The notes under the pieces: model-generated | Database searches by the model: none | What the model was told of the DNA's origin: nothing | What the model saw: the letters and a program-made list of their open reading frames with translations, nothing else | Shown: one piece after another, positions 12,283 through 22,940 of the stretch | Layout: each line of letters opens with the position of its first letter | How positions within the stretch are numbered: the stretch's first letter is position 1 | Program-made: the position numbers and the translations under genes | Source: Cryptomeria japonica | Lineage: Eukaryota > Streptophyta > Pinopsida > Cupressales > Cupressaceae | Direction of reading: 5' to 3' | NCBI RefSeq assembly: GCF_030272615.1 | Contig: NC_081411.1 | Coordinates: 154,406,971-154,470,970 of the forward strand | DNA: 64,000 nucleotides

Positions 12283-13350
12283 GGGACTCCGGGGCTCCGG
12301 GATGGATAAACTAAAAAGTGTCTGGAACTTTGAGGTTCCGGTGTTCTGGGGTTGATAAGTAAAGTTAACTTTGGGACCTTGGGGTTTCGGGGTAGATCAA
12401 CAAGGCACCCAAAAGGTATTCCGAAACTCCCAGTACCTAGGGTTTAAACATAGTGACCCAAAAAGAAAGGACCTCGGGACCCTGGGGTTCAGGGGTTCCG
12501 AGGTGTGGGGTATTGCTCTTTCAAAAATAAGTTGATTTGGAACTTTGGGTTTCCGGGATAGATAGGTACAAGGAAGAAAATCAACCTTGGGACTCCGGGG
12601 TTTTAGGGTTCTGAGGTTGAGGGGAAGAACAACCCAACCCGAAACTCTGGGGGTCCAGGGTAAAAATCTAGGGCACGCAAAAACATAAAAATGAGAAATA
12701 AAACCCTAAAAGAAAAACAAGAAAAATCACAAATCAAGAATATCCAAGCAAGAAATTCACCAACCTAGTGAGAAAATCATGCAAGAACACTCGACAAGAT
12801 GGAGACGTGAAGTCAGGAGGTTGCAGCTAAGAGCTTTGAGAAAGTTGAATGCACAAATGAGCTTAGAAAAGTTTATTCTTCTTATTTATACCCCCCGAAC
12901 TTTGTCCATACGATTGTCTTAAACATGATCTTGGGACTTCAGGGTTTCGGGGTCGCAAGCAAAACAAACACCAAAATCCACCTCAGGACTTCGGGGTTCT
13001 GGAGTGAATCGCAAAAGACCTTGGGACTCCAGGGTTCTAGAGTTCCAAGGTAAAAGACAAAAAGACCTTTGGACTTCGGGGTTTCGGAGTTCCGGGGTAA
13101 AAAGGAACAAAATGACCTCGGGACTTTGGGGTTTTGAGGTAAAAGAAAAAATGACATACGAAGAACTCGGGACTTCGAAGTTCTAAGGCTTCAACAAAAA
13201 GAACAGGCCTTACTTCGGGACTCCGAAGTTCCGGGGTTCCGGGGTCATGCAAAAACAAACAAGCACCCACTTTGGAACTCCGGGGGTCTAGGGTTCCGAG
13301 GTAGAATAAAGTAGAAAACAAACAAAGGAGACCTCTGGACTCCAAGGTTT
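12283..13350. repeat. Degenerate dispersed minisatellite, GGGACTCCGGGGTTCCGGGG type
   Basis: About 15 or more imperfect copies of a core like GGGACTTCGGGGTTCCGGGG, spaced about 40-60 bp apart and joined by A-rich linkers such as AAAAGACAAAAAG. The copies near 12290, 12330, 12600, 13075 and 13215 are the clearest. The array surrounds the TATA box at 12890, and part of it falls in the predicted intron of the minus-strand pseudogene. Apparent protein repeats in minus frames (PRSPEV-like) are only the translation of this array. Confidence 0.75.
12881..12890 (-). promoter_or_regulatory. TATA box (TATAAATAAG) for the unrecognised minus-strand pseudogene
   Basis: TATAAATAAG on the minus strand follows a C/G-rich GGGGGG run. 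Downstream in minus orientation are a leader, a probable intron ending at 12223, and the ATG at 12208. It is consistent with a class II promoter, but no expression evidence is available. Confidence 0.5.
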
Positions 13351-13473
13351 CTAGGCAAAACAAGAAAAACAAAGAAACATAAAGAAAAAAGGGGAACCAT
13401 ATTTTCAACACAAGGAAACTATTGGGGGTTACGTATACAGAGCATAACACAACCTACATCTCCAAATCATAAG

Positions 13474-13824
13474 TTGCACAAAACAAGTGATGGTTTTACT
13501 CCTATTCGTGTTCTTGTTCCTCTTTTTGTAAACTTTGATGAAGAAATGGGTGAAAATGTTATACATAATGGCAATACAACTCCTAATGCTTTTGATAGTG
13601 AGTATGAGTATGTTGATGTGGACAAGCATTTATCGGATGAGTTTTCACAAACCCTAATCCTAGCTCCTATAATCGAACAAAGTGACTTACAACATGAGCA
13701 TAGTCCTTGTTTGGATCTTGTGATAGCTCTATCTATTGTGCTCAATGTTGATCATTTGGCATGTTGCTCGCCTTCCCAAAATAGTGATCAACAAGACCAG
13801 GAGGTGGATGTAGTGCTAGATTAG
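13474..13824 (+). CDS. Hypothetical acidic ORF, 116 codons
   Basis: An uninterrupted plus-strand frame rich in Asp, Glu, Val and Leu. It contains FVNFDEEMGENV and the stretch FDSEYEYVDVDKHLSDEF. I recognise no domain. It lies about 750 bp upstream of a polypurine tract and an LTR-like start on the same strand, so it may be the last coding remnant of a plus-strand LTR element. The open length is within what chance allows, although the composition is protein-like. Confidence 0.3.
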   Translation: MHKTSDGFTPIRVLVPLFVNFDEEMGENVIHNGNTTPNAFDSEYEYVDVDKHLSDEFSQTLILAPIIEQSDLQHEHSPCLDLVIALSIVLNVDHLACCSPSQNSDQQDQEVDVVLD

Positions 13825-14558
13825 GAATATTAGCACTACAAATCTTTCTCTCTCTCCTTTCTTTCTCTTTTGTGACCTTTCTTCTATCTGTATCCTTGTT
13901 CTTCTATTTGTTCCCTTAATGTCTACTTGGGGACGATGCAAAGAATTTGAGATCTTTTCTTTGTCTCTTTCATGTTGAATCAAAAGAAATCCTCTCTTCC
14001 CTTTCTTCTAAGGTAGTGTCCTTCTTTGGGGAATGAAGATTATTATATGCATACATAATTGATATACATGAGTTATCATACAACATATTGACCTCGAGGA
14101 AAATGACACTACCTCATGTTTTGTGTTCATTATCCTTGGATTTATTCCTCGATTTGGGGCTAAATCCTTGCGATAATGTGCTCCTTCCTTCTCTCTCTTG
14201 GGTGTATCCTACCTTAAATCAATCGCTCCTGATAAGGTGCGTGCGATTTCTTTAATGTGGGGGCATACACTCCGCTCATACTTTCCTTCTTGTGATACTT
14301 AGAATTACTTAGTTAACTTTATTTTTCTTTGAAATCTTTAGTATCCTTGCTTTCATGACTCATAGTGAAGGGAAATTTTCTACTTGTAGTCATGGTTCTC
14401 CCCTTCTTGATCTTCCCTTTTACTTTGTCAATCAAAGTCGTAAGATCCTAAGTCCTTTGGGGGCTTGGCACATCTTGCCTCCTTGACATGGTAAAATTCT
14501 TTTAATCTTGTTTCCTTGAACTTTATCGACAGTATTGGTGTATGCTTATACTCTTGCT

Positions 14559-14573
14559 AAAGTGGGGGCTAAG
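14559..14573 (+). other. Polypurine tract, plus strand
   Basis: AAAGTGGGGGCTAAG directly precedes an LTR-like start. The same tract occurs on the opposite strand at 16209-16192, which supports a related family. Confidence 0.55.
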
Positions 14574-15300
14574 TTTAGTATCATAAAATTGTGACCCTAG
14601 CAATTTTTGACTGCATTAGGGTCCTCATGCATGTGAGTTTGAATCCTCTAGCCTAAACAGAGATCAGAGATTGCTCGCCTTCAGAAATAGCTTCTTCCTT
14701 GGCCTCTACATCACCCTGTCTGCACTTTGCCCCGGAGAAAGGGGTAGGACAGGAGCATGGCACCACTATCTCCCCTTGGATAGGGGTGTGTCACCCCTGT
14801 CCTTGCCCTATTTTGGTGTAGGAGCCTTCCTAGAGTTGCATTGATGGTTGTGCATCGGGTAGGAAACTTCCCCGATGTCGGCCCATGATGAAAATAAAAT
14901 CCACTAACATGTATTTAAGGGGAATTTGTCCTCTCATTTGCATAAGTTGGATGAGTGGGAAATTCACAAGTGATCAAGTATTCAAGAGCATTCAAGCATT
15001 CAAGCATTCTTTTCCAGCATTGAGCATTCTCAAGTCTCTCTTCAAGGCTAAGTGTTGCATTAAAGTCAAGGATTCAACCATTGAAGAGGAGATTGATTCC
15101 AACATTCAATTCCACACAAGCACTTCTATCAACATTGCTATCACAACCTCCCTTGAGGCGATTTACAATTTAGTCTTTTATTTACAACTACTTGCAAGTA
15201 CTTTCTTTCATTACTTGGTTAATTCAAAAATTGGAGTTTGACCTAAAGGCAAACCTCCTATCCCAACCCATTTTCCTCTCTTTTTTGTGTGTAGGTTGTA
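14574..15300 (+). repeat. LTR-like segment, plus orientation
   Basis: Starts TTTAGTATCATAAAATTGTG, aligning with the minus-strand TGTAGCATCCTCAAATTGCA that starts at 16191, each directly behind the same polypurine tract. A TATA-like GTATTTAAGGGG and a CCTCTCATTTGCATAAG motif near 14913-14945 also have counterparts in the minus-strand LTR. The end is uncertain and 15300 is approximate. Open frames inside it (such as 14885-15241) look like U5/leader sequence, not genes. Confidence 0.45.
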
Positions 15301-15479
15301 GGCGCCCAGCTGTACTTTCGGATTTGGGCTTCATTTGTAGAGACGGAAAAACCCTTTTTTTTTCACATATTTTTTTAGAGGACCGTGTACATTCCCACCA
15401 CAGTCCGAGCAACTTTCCCTCAAATTCACAAGGCGACTTCATCTTGACATATTACTGCCAAATCTAGGTGCACAACTTC

Positions 15480-16191
15480 ATCCCATATTCCGATCTCAAT
15501 TTATAATAAATTCCTTGTCACTTTTTCACTACATAATTCAAATAATTCCTTTCCATTTCAAACAAGGAAGAGGGGATCAACTTAACATTCCCAATTCATT
15601 CAGAATTCAATCTACCATCTTCATGTGGAGAGATTTAGAACCTAGTGAATTATCCTCCCCTCTTCCTAATGTAACATGGTGAAAAATATTTGAAGGATAA
15701 TCAATAGTGAAACTCTCATCTCTCTTTGAGGGAAAGGATAGTTTTCCCCTTGATCTATCATTCACCATTTTTCTACCATTAGATCTTGCCTTATGATCAT
15801 CTCCACAATATTGCCTTATTGCCAAATGAGAGGGGAATACCTGTTTATATACTTGCCTATTGTCAAACATATTAATTTTTTGACATAGGCTAACATGAGA
15901 AAAATTTTCTTGCTCAAATTTGAGATAGGGCCAAGGGTTCAAATCAGGGCCCAATTGAGGAGGAACATGGCATGGTGCCATGGTCTTGGTGAGGACCAAG
16001 GTGCCATGCCCTAGTCCTACCCCAATTTAGGGAAAGGACAAAGGGTCCCAACAAGGTAAAGTGTGAAACTATGATCCTTATTGCATTTGGGAGGCATAAA
16101 TAGGTCTCGATCAAGTATGAAGATAAGAACACAAAGCTGAGGGCCCCAAATGCGGTCAAAATTGCAAAGGGTGCAATTTGAGGATGCTACA
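15480..16191 (-). repeat. LTR-like segment, minus orientation
   Basis: On the minus strand it starts TGTAGCATCCTCAAATTGCA at 16191 behind CGCTAAAGTGGGGGCTAA (16209-16192). TATATAAACAGG lies near 15855, followed by CCCCTCTCATTTGGCAATAAG, matching the plus-strand LTR. The two LTRs face each other tail to tail. The lower limit is approximate. Frames read within it are not recognisable proteins. Confidence 0.45.
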
Positions 16192-16209
16192 TTTAGCCCC
16201 CACTTTAGC

Positions 16210-18100
16210 GGGAGTATCAACTTACGTAAATACTCACGGTAAAGTAGAAGAAAGAGAGATGAAGGAGATGAGGAATGCAGAGCAAAATCACAAGGAGTAT
16301 AAGATATCACTAATTTCGAGGAACCAAGCCCCCAATCTTAGGATCTTAACTCACTCAATCATATGAAAGGGCACACAAAAACAAGACAGAAATAAATAAG
16401 GCAAGCAAAGACAAAAAGGCAAACAAAGGAAAAAGACACAAGACGCAAAAGCTAAAGACCAAAAACAACTAATATCATTCTTGAAAAAAATGCCATCTCA
16501 TAACACAAGTGATCACATAAAAGAGAAAAGAAAGCATTATCCATGAACTATCGATAAAAAAACTATGAGTCCATGAGAGGAAGAAGAGAGAACATGAATA
16601 CACTCTAGAGGTGTTTATCTAGGTGATCCATGAGAAGAATGATGAGAGAGGGCATGGACTACTCGCCCCTAGATGTTTTTATTTAGGTGATCCATGGTGG
16701 AAAAGGACATGGAAAACTTGCCCCTATATTTTTTTATTTAGGTGAAATCCATGTGGGGAGGAGAGTAAGAATAGCCCAACTATTTTTAGCTAGTTCCACC
16801 CATCCTCGTGCGTGTGTGCAAGTGATGTCTGGTTTCAAGTGTATAGCACCCTATGCAAGAGTCTTTTCTCTATTTTTGAGTGTGCTTCAACCTATTTAAG
16901 ACATGTAATGATGCATAAAATAAGGATGATGCATGGGGATGCAACAATCCCATATTGATAAATGAAATGAGGATTATGTATGAGGATGCAATAATCCCAT
17001 GAATGATAGACAAAATAGGGATGAAACATGAGTATGTAACAATCCTGTATTGATAATTGACAGTAAAAAATGCAACCACGAGGCTGCATATATGTCCCCC
17101 TCCTTAAGATGTCAACATAGTCCTATGTTGATGTTTTAAGGAAGACAAAAACAAGAATACCCACCTTCAACACCAAGGAGATATTCGCTAATCAATAATG
17201 CATGCATTACAAGCTAGAAAGAAAGATTCCTGAGTAGTATTCGTTTGTTTAAGCAAAAAAGAAATAATTGTAAAAGAGATATATTTCTTGACAAATGTAA
17301 AGGGATCCTTTTGAGGGATGTATGATTAACAAAGGATGAAGAGATGTTTGCATAAATATATCTGATGCACTGCAAAATAGGATAAGATGCTAGGGAACAC
17401 ACAACACAAGAGACAAGAGCAAATGTTAGTGTTAGTGTCATAAATGAAAAACTATCCTAAGCAAGCATATCAAGAGAGATATCAAACATATAATGAAATG
17501 CATGAAAATACAAAAGAGATACACTACACTCCTCCAAATGCTAACCAAGATGTTCATAGCTGCTCCTCCCTTGTTCCTCTCCTCTCCAAGTTCCACATGA
17601 GTGTAGCTCTCAACTTTGCACTACTATGGAAGTCTTATGGAGATTCAAGATTGAAAATGATTATGAGATTATGCAAATGCAAGTTAGCTAGGAATGATAG
17701 AAAATGAGTTAATTAAGCTATTGTGAATTTTAACCAAAAGAAGAACAAAGTAACTATGTTCCTAAATGTTCTCTCTTAAATTCACTATAACTTAGATGCA
17801 TACAAGATTTCTAGATTTGGATTATGAAGGAATGGGCTCTATTTATAAGAAAAATAGAGAAATGGATGGTTGAGTTTGAGCAATGTCAACAAGGGCCAGG
17901 ATTGATGGGTTTATGATCTATATGAAGGTTTTCAATCCAATCCCAGGGTGACAAATCTCATCATGAGATGGCTTGAGAGGAGAGGGAAGAAGCATTAAAT
18001 GCTTGACATGACTTGAGGGTTACCCTGGGAGGGTTTGGTTAGGCTTGAGTTAATGGATAAAGCTATTATCCAAGGATAATGCTATTATCCAATGGACAAA
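16210..18100. other. No gene recognised; internal or flanking sequence of minus-strand LTR elements
   Basis: AT-rich sequence with short direct repeats, for example four variants of GATGCAACAATCCCAT between 16920 and 17050. A minus-strand AGGAGGGGGACATATATG near 17105-17088 looks like another polypurine tract with a following start. No coding motif was seen in either strand. Confidence 0.35.
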
Positions 18101-18863
18101 CTCTTGTGCAAGAGTTAGTGGGGACAACCATAGTCAAAGCAATAAATGCTTGAAGAGACCCATAAGTCAAATGGAGGTTGAGTTAGAACGAAAGTCTCTA
18201 ACCATGTGGGTGAGTTGAGTTAACCATAAATGGTTATGTAAGAGGCATAAATGGTCATGTAAGAGCCACTAGTGGGTTGGAAGACTTTAGGGGTTGACTT
18301 GTTGAATACATAAAGCATTAAATGCTTTTCAAAGACTTTGAGGCTTTGAGACGTGACTCTGAGTTGCTTAGGAATGTGACAATATTTAGGAAATGGGATT
18401 AGGCTAATTAGGAATGATTAGAAGAATTTAGAAAGTGGTTAGAAGAGTCTAGAAGGGGATTTAGGATTGCAAGTGAGTTTGGTGGGTGAGGGAAAATAGG
18501 ATTTTAATTAAAATAAAATTAATTTATTTCAATTGTGGTTGTAACTTGCATTTGTAAGAGAATGCAAGTGTTGGGGGGGGGGGGGGTGTAGTTTAGGAAT
18601 TAAAAAAAAATATTTTAATTATTTATTTAAAAGAGGAAAGGGGGTTAAATTTAATAAATATGTTTTATCATTTAATTGATTTTGAGTGTGGCTTAATGAA
18701 TTAATTTAAATAAATTGAATAATTTATTTAATTAATAGGAGAAGGGGTTGAAGATGAATTAATTAAATATTAATTTAATTAACTGATTATTGATGGTTAA
18801 ATAATCAAATAAATAGTAAATATTCATTTAATTAAGTGGACAGATTTATGTGACTACAATATC
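18100..18863 (-). repeat. Left arm of a large inverted repeat (LTR, minus orientation)
   Basis: Read on the minus strand it starts TGTAGTCACATAAATCTG at about 18863, behind a purine-rich CTTGGAGGTAGATA. Its reverse complement resembles 18967-19652 over several hundred bases, including the shared ACTTGCATT...ACAAATGCAAGTT motif, ATTAAAATCCTATTT and CCACTTTCTAA. It contains a run of 14 G at 18573-18586. The lower boundary is approximate. Confidence 0.55.
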
Positions 18864-18966
18864 TACCTCCAAGAGTAGAGGAGATCCTTAATAAAGATGA
18901 CATCTTGGAAAGATAAGAGGACTAAGAATACACACCTTTTCTAAAGTGGATTCTTAGGATTGTATA

Positions 18967-19652
18967 CTATAGACGTATAAATTTGACCATCTAGTTAAAT
19001 AAATATTTAATATTTATTTAAACCACACCCCCCTATTAATTAAATTTTATTTAATTAGTTTCTCCATTTTCATCTATTTGATTAAATGAATTATTGAATT
19101 TATTTAATTAAATTCATCCAACCACTTTCTAACCTTTAATTAAATAACACACTTTATTTAATTAAATCCCCTTTTCACCATTTTAATTAAATTTACATTT
19201 AATTAAAATCATCCTTGCATATAAATAAATCAAATTTATTTAAAACCCCCCACCCCACTTGCATTTTCCTACAAATGCAAGTTGCATCCATTTTAGTTGA
19301 AATAAAACATTTTTATTTTAAATTAAAATCCTATTTCCTCCCACTTGCATCTTCCTACATTTACCACTTGCATCATAAACAATCTTCTAGAATCTCCTTA
19401 ATCCCACTTAACTAGCCTTAATTCTTCCAATCATATCACATCCCTAAATTTGGGGAAGTCACTTCTCAAATTTGGAAGAAAGTCTTCTAAATGCAATAAA
19501 GACTTTTTCTCTTCAACAAGTTAACTTGTTGAGTTCCCCAAATTTGCAAGGCTCTTAGTAGTTAATCTTGAAACTCTTCCAAACCATTAATGGTTAACTC
19601 AACCTTACTGACAAGTTAAAAGTTGATTTATTAATGGTTAACTTGTTCTACA
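18967..19652 (+). repeat. Right arm of a large inverted repeat (LTR, plus orientation)
   Basis: Begins TATAGACGTATAAATTTG, close to the TGTAGACGTCTAAAAATG start of the gypsy LTRs further right. It ends near TTCTACA at 19652. Together with the left arm it forms two LTRs of one family pointing away from each other across a spacer of about 100 bp. Divergence is clearly visible, so the arms are old. Confidence 0.55.
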
Positions 19653-19694
19653 TTTAGAGGTGGTGGTTTGTTGCTAGAGGCAGTTGGAGGTGCG

Positions 19695-20910
19695 TGTTGG
19701 CAATATGAAGGAATTGATTATGTGTTGCATTGATGTTTTGTCATTGATGTCAGCACTAGCTATTATGGTTGGTTTCCAACAAATAGGTTTTAGTTACCGA
19801 CAAAAGATCGAGTGTTACCGGCAGAAGGGACTATCTGTTGGACACTTTCGGCATGTTTGGATCAATGGAGTATGTTTGGTTTGATGTGTTTCATGTTTCT
19901 AGATTATGTTTTGGTTAGTTGGTACTGACTTGGTGATCAGATGCGATCATACACTCTAGTAAGCCTATACCGATAAGGGTTTAAGGTTTTACCGACATAG
20001 CTTTTACTGAGAATTATTGGCAGGATGCATAAGTGGTGATTGTGCGGCTTCTAGAGGGAATTCATGATGCTGAAGATGATCTTTGTTCATGCCTCGACTA
20101 ATTGGAGACATATCTAGGTTATGGAATGGTATCATGTAACGTGTTCTCTATACGTTACTAGGATTATTAATGGACTGGTTAATGTTGTTTTGGTCTAAAG
20201 CTGACATGGCATATCATTGTAATGTATATATATGTAATGATCTTATTGTAATACCTTTTAGGTAGCTGACCTAATTGGTTTAGGCCTTAGGGTTTGTATA
20301 AATTGATGTAAGATCTCATTGTAGATCATGGTAGTGGTGGTGAAATGCAATGTGTGAATAATTTAATATCATTCAGGTAGGAGATTTGATCGATCATTGC
20401 AGATTGAATTGGGTTTATGTAAGAGGTCAAAGGCCTCTGGTATTGAGCTTAACCGAGACTATAATCAGGCATGATAGATGCTATATCTAACAGTTCATTC
20501 TTCTGGATTGTTGTCCAATTATATTGAGGTGGTTATAACCTCTATGTAGTTAGTGATACTCCTTTGTAGTGAGAAGTTGCTCTAGGCAGTGTGCCTTCCT
20601 ACATGTGCAGGCCCCTCATTGTATCACATACTTTTTGCAGAAGTATTATCTGACTGTGGGTAGGCTTCCCACCATGGTTTTTCCCTTTACCGGGATTTCC
20701 ACATACAAATCATGGTGTTATGTGGTATGGTTGCATTGTGTTAATTATCTGTTTCATTCTTAAGTTTTATTGCTTATTGGTATCTGTCTCTGCTATTCCG
20801 GTATTCAATGTTTATGTGCTCCGGTTAAAGGTTATAAAGTAGTTTGATTAGTATAATCTGTTGAAAACTGATTCACCTCCCCTCTCAGTTGTCCACCGGT
20901 TATTCTAATA
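19695..20910 (+). mobile_element. Solo Ty1/copia LTR
   Basis: Starts TGTTGGCAATATGAAGG and ends TTCTAATA, the expected CA having become TA. The U5 end includes GATTCACCTCCCCTCTCAG, the counterpart of GATTCACCCCCCCCTCTCAT in the copia element at 54161-61987. It is flanked by GTGCG (19690-19694) and GTACG (20911-20915), a 5-bp target duplication with one transition. No internal region or second LTR is present, so it is a recombination relic. It lies inside the tail of element X's PMD pseudogene. Confidence 0.7.
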
Positions 20911-21517
20911 GTACGGTGGGAGGTAGGCGACCTACACAGAGGAGGAGATCAGACGTTCTTCCTCCAACATCTCCTCATATAGGGACAGGTGCAACATGGA
21001 CTTTCTCCTAGGTGCCCATATAGATTAGGGTGCCTTCCCATTAGCAGGATGTGTGGATTAGGGCTCTTCAGATCTTTGTGCAACAGTTACAGGCACATGT
21101 TTTGGCACAACAATGACAAATTGTCCATCTATAGATTGAGAGAGATAAAACGGTGGAGTGACAGGGACAAGCAGAGGCCCTTACTAATGGACTAGATAGA
21201 GCAGTCACATGAACCCCTCTCAGAGACACACTCAGGGAGATATGGTACTCGACCAAACTACTAATTTTTATACAAGGATCTGGTCCCTCAAGAGCAAAGA
21301 GTACCGAGTTACGTTGTAGTTTCATCCGCCCGATCTAGTTGCAGTCATTCTAGGATGGAGAGTAGAGGCATGACAAGACTAGTACAACACGATCCTCATG
21401 GTGGGGACCCAGGAGTGGGCACATCTGTCGCGAGACCCTCTACCTCTGGAGATAGTCATACTTGATTGTCTCATTTTGTGATATAGATCATCTTTGATGT
21501 ACTCATAGAGATACATG
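20911..21517 (+). pseudogene. Tail of a PMD gene carried by older element X
   Basis: In one frame with several stops the region reads as a glycine/aspartate-rich linker, then a Gln-rich coiled coil (QIFVQQLQAHVLAQQ, IERDKTVE), then a tyrosine-containing segment and a basic Ser/Thr/Arg-rich end. This is the same order as the PMD tail at 63190-63678 (VGDRDDDD, coiled coil, YYAAQENFYYRH, basic end). The preceding bases 19653-19694 continue the linker across the solo copia LTR. The PMD core itself is missing to the left, where an LTR arm abuts. After 21517 the sequence continues at 48503 beyond the outer element. Confidence 0.45.
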
Positions 21518-22940
21518 TGTAGACGTCTAAAAATGGTCAACGCTTGTGGAGTCATACTTTAATGTTTGCGCATTGCCTTATTTTAGGGTTTTTGCGTCGC
21601 ATTAACATTTCTCCTATGATTTGCACTTGGTCTTTATCATTTGTGAGCATCGAGTCCTTTTTCTACATTCTTTAGTTGTCTCACTTTTGAATTTGGTCTT
21701 GTTGATAACAATATTTGTCATGATTTTGGTCGATTTTATCCTGTCGCATCAATGTGTGTGCTTATTTGGCATATTTTGACATCGTCAATCCTAATTAGGG
21801 TTTTGTCGTCTTTTCAATCTTGTCATCTTGCGATCGATTTGTCATCAATCTTGTCGTCTTGTGATCGATTTGTCATCGATCATTGTCATTTTCAATCTTG
21901 TCATCTTGCGATTGATTTGTCATCGATCATTGTCATTTTCAATCTTGTCATTTTGCGATCGATTTGTCATCGATCGTCGTCTTTCTCAACCATGTCAATT
22001 TGGATCAATTAGTCATTGTTCCTCATCAATTGGCACATTTATCAATCAAATCACTTATCAACATTGGTCCTTTGTCAGTCAGAGTCATGATCAAATCGAA
22101 TCGATATCAATTATCTTTTGTCAAGACCTAATTATCATCCTTGCATTTTCTAGGGCTTCATGATTTATTCATTTAACCTTGTTTGTCATTTCTCCCTCTA
22201 GGTTAAATAATTTATTTATTTATCCTAAGTCTTCTTGTCACAATTAAATATTTATTTAATTGGCTAACTAATTCCTCCTCTTTTTGTGAATTAATTAATG
22301 AATGAAAAGTTATTAATTAATTTACCTAATTTACTAATTTCTCCTAATTCCTCATTTTCTAATTTTCATCAATTTTCTAATTTCCTAATTTCTAATTCAT
22401 CTAAATTTCTAATTTCTCCTATTTCTCCTAATTTCATTGGGATGACATGTCAATTTGTCAATCAATCAATTTTGACATAGCAATTTGTCATAATTTGTCA
22501 CATTTGTCATTTTTGATTTGAAATTTCCTTTCAAATCTCTTCATGCTAATCTTGTCTTTTCTCCAATTTATCTATAAATTCGATGAATTTATTCAATCCC
22601 AATTAATCACATTATCAAACTAATCACTTTTTCGAATCGATCCCCAAATCAATCACGCTTCTAGTATTCTTGCGCTACTGTCTTGTCAATCTTGCTTTCA
22701 CATTATGCTTATTCACTTGAAGGTGAGATCCACAAAACAAAGCAATTTGAAGGAGAAAGAAGGACAATGGAGAATCATGGAGGAGACATTCACGTTTGCG
22801 TTGGTTTGCATTTGAATTGAATGTTTTATTTCCCTTTCTCTATTGAATGTTTTTAGGATTGTTGTCATTGCATTCTAGTTTTGTGATTGAGCTAGTTTAA
22901 TGTTTCTATTGCTTTGATGATTTCCAAATTCCTACATACA
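21518..22940 (+). repeat. 5' LTR of outer element
   Basis: 1423 bp, TG...CA. It contains a short minisatellite of CTTGCGATCGATTTGTCATC-type units at about 21815-21985 and a TATA box TATAAATT at 22573-22580. It lacks a stretch of about 55 bp that the 3' LTR has near 48000-48060. Short frames inside are translations of the minisatellite. Confidence 0.9.
22573..22580 (+). promoter_or_regulatory. LTR TATA box
   Basis: TATAAATT in the same place in all four LTRs of this family (22573, 28405, 43888, 48130), preceded by TCCAATTT and followed by GGATGAATT or its variant. It probably directs transcription of the genomic RNA. Confidence 0.65.

Noticed and set aside
12919-13450. Repetitive Pro/Ser/Glu protein on the minus strand
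   Set aside because: Overlapping frames all read the same minisatellite; the apparent protein repeat is a by-product of the DNA repeat.
21752-22163. Small Cys/His/Ser-rich proteins in the LTRs (also at 27610, 43093 and 47254)
   Set aside because: The frames lie inside the LTR minisatellite upstream of the TATA box, are open in more than one frame because of the repeat, and have no recognisable domain.
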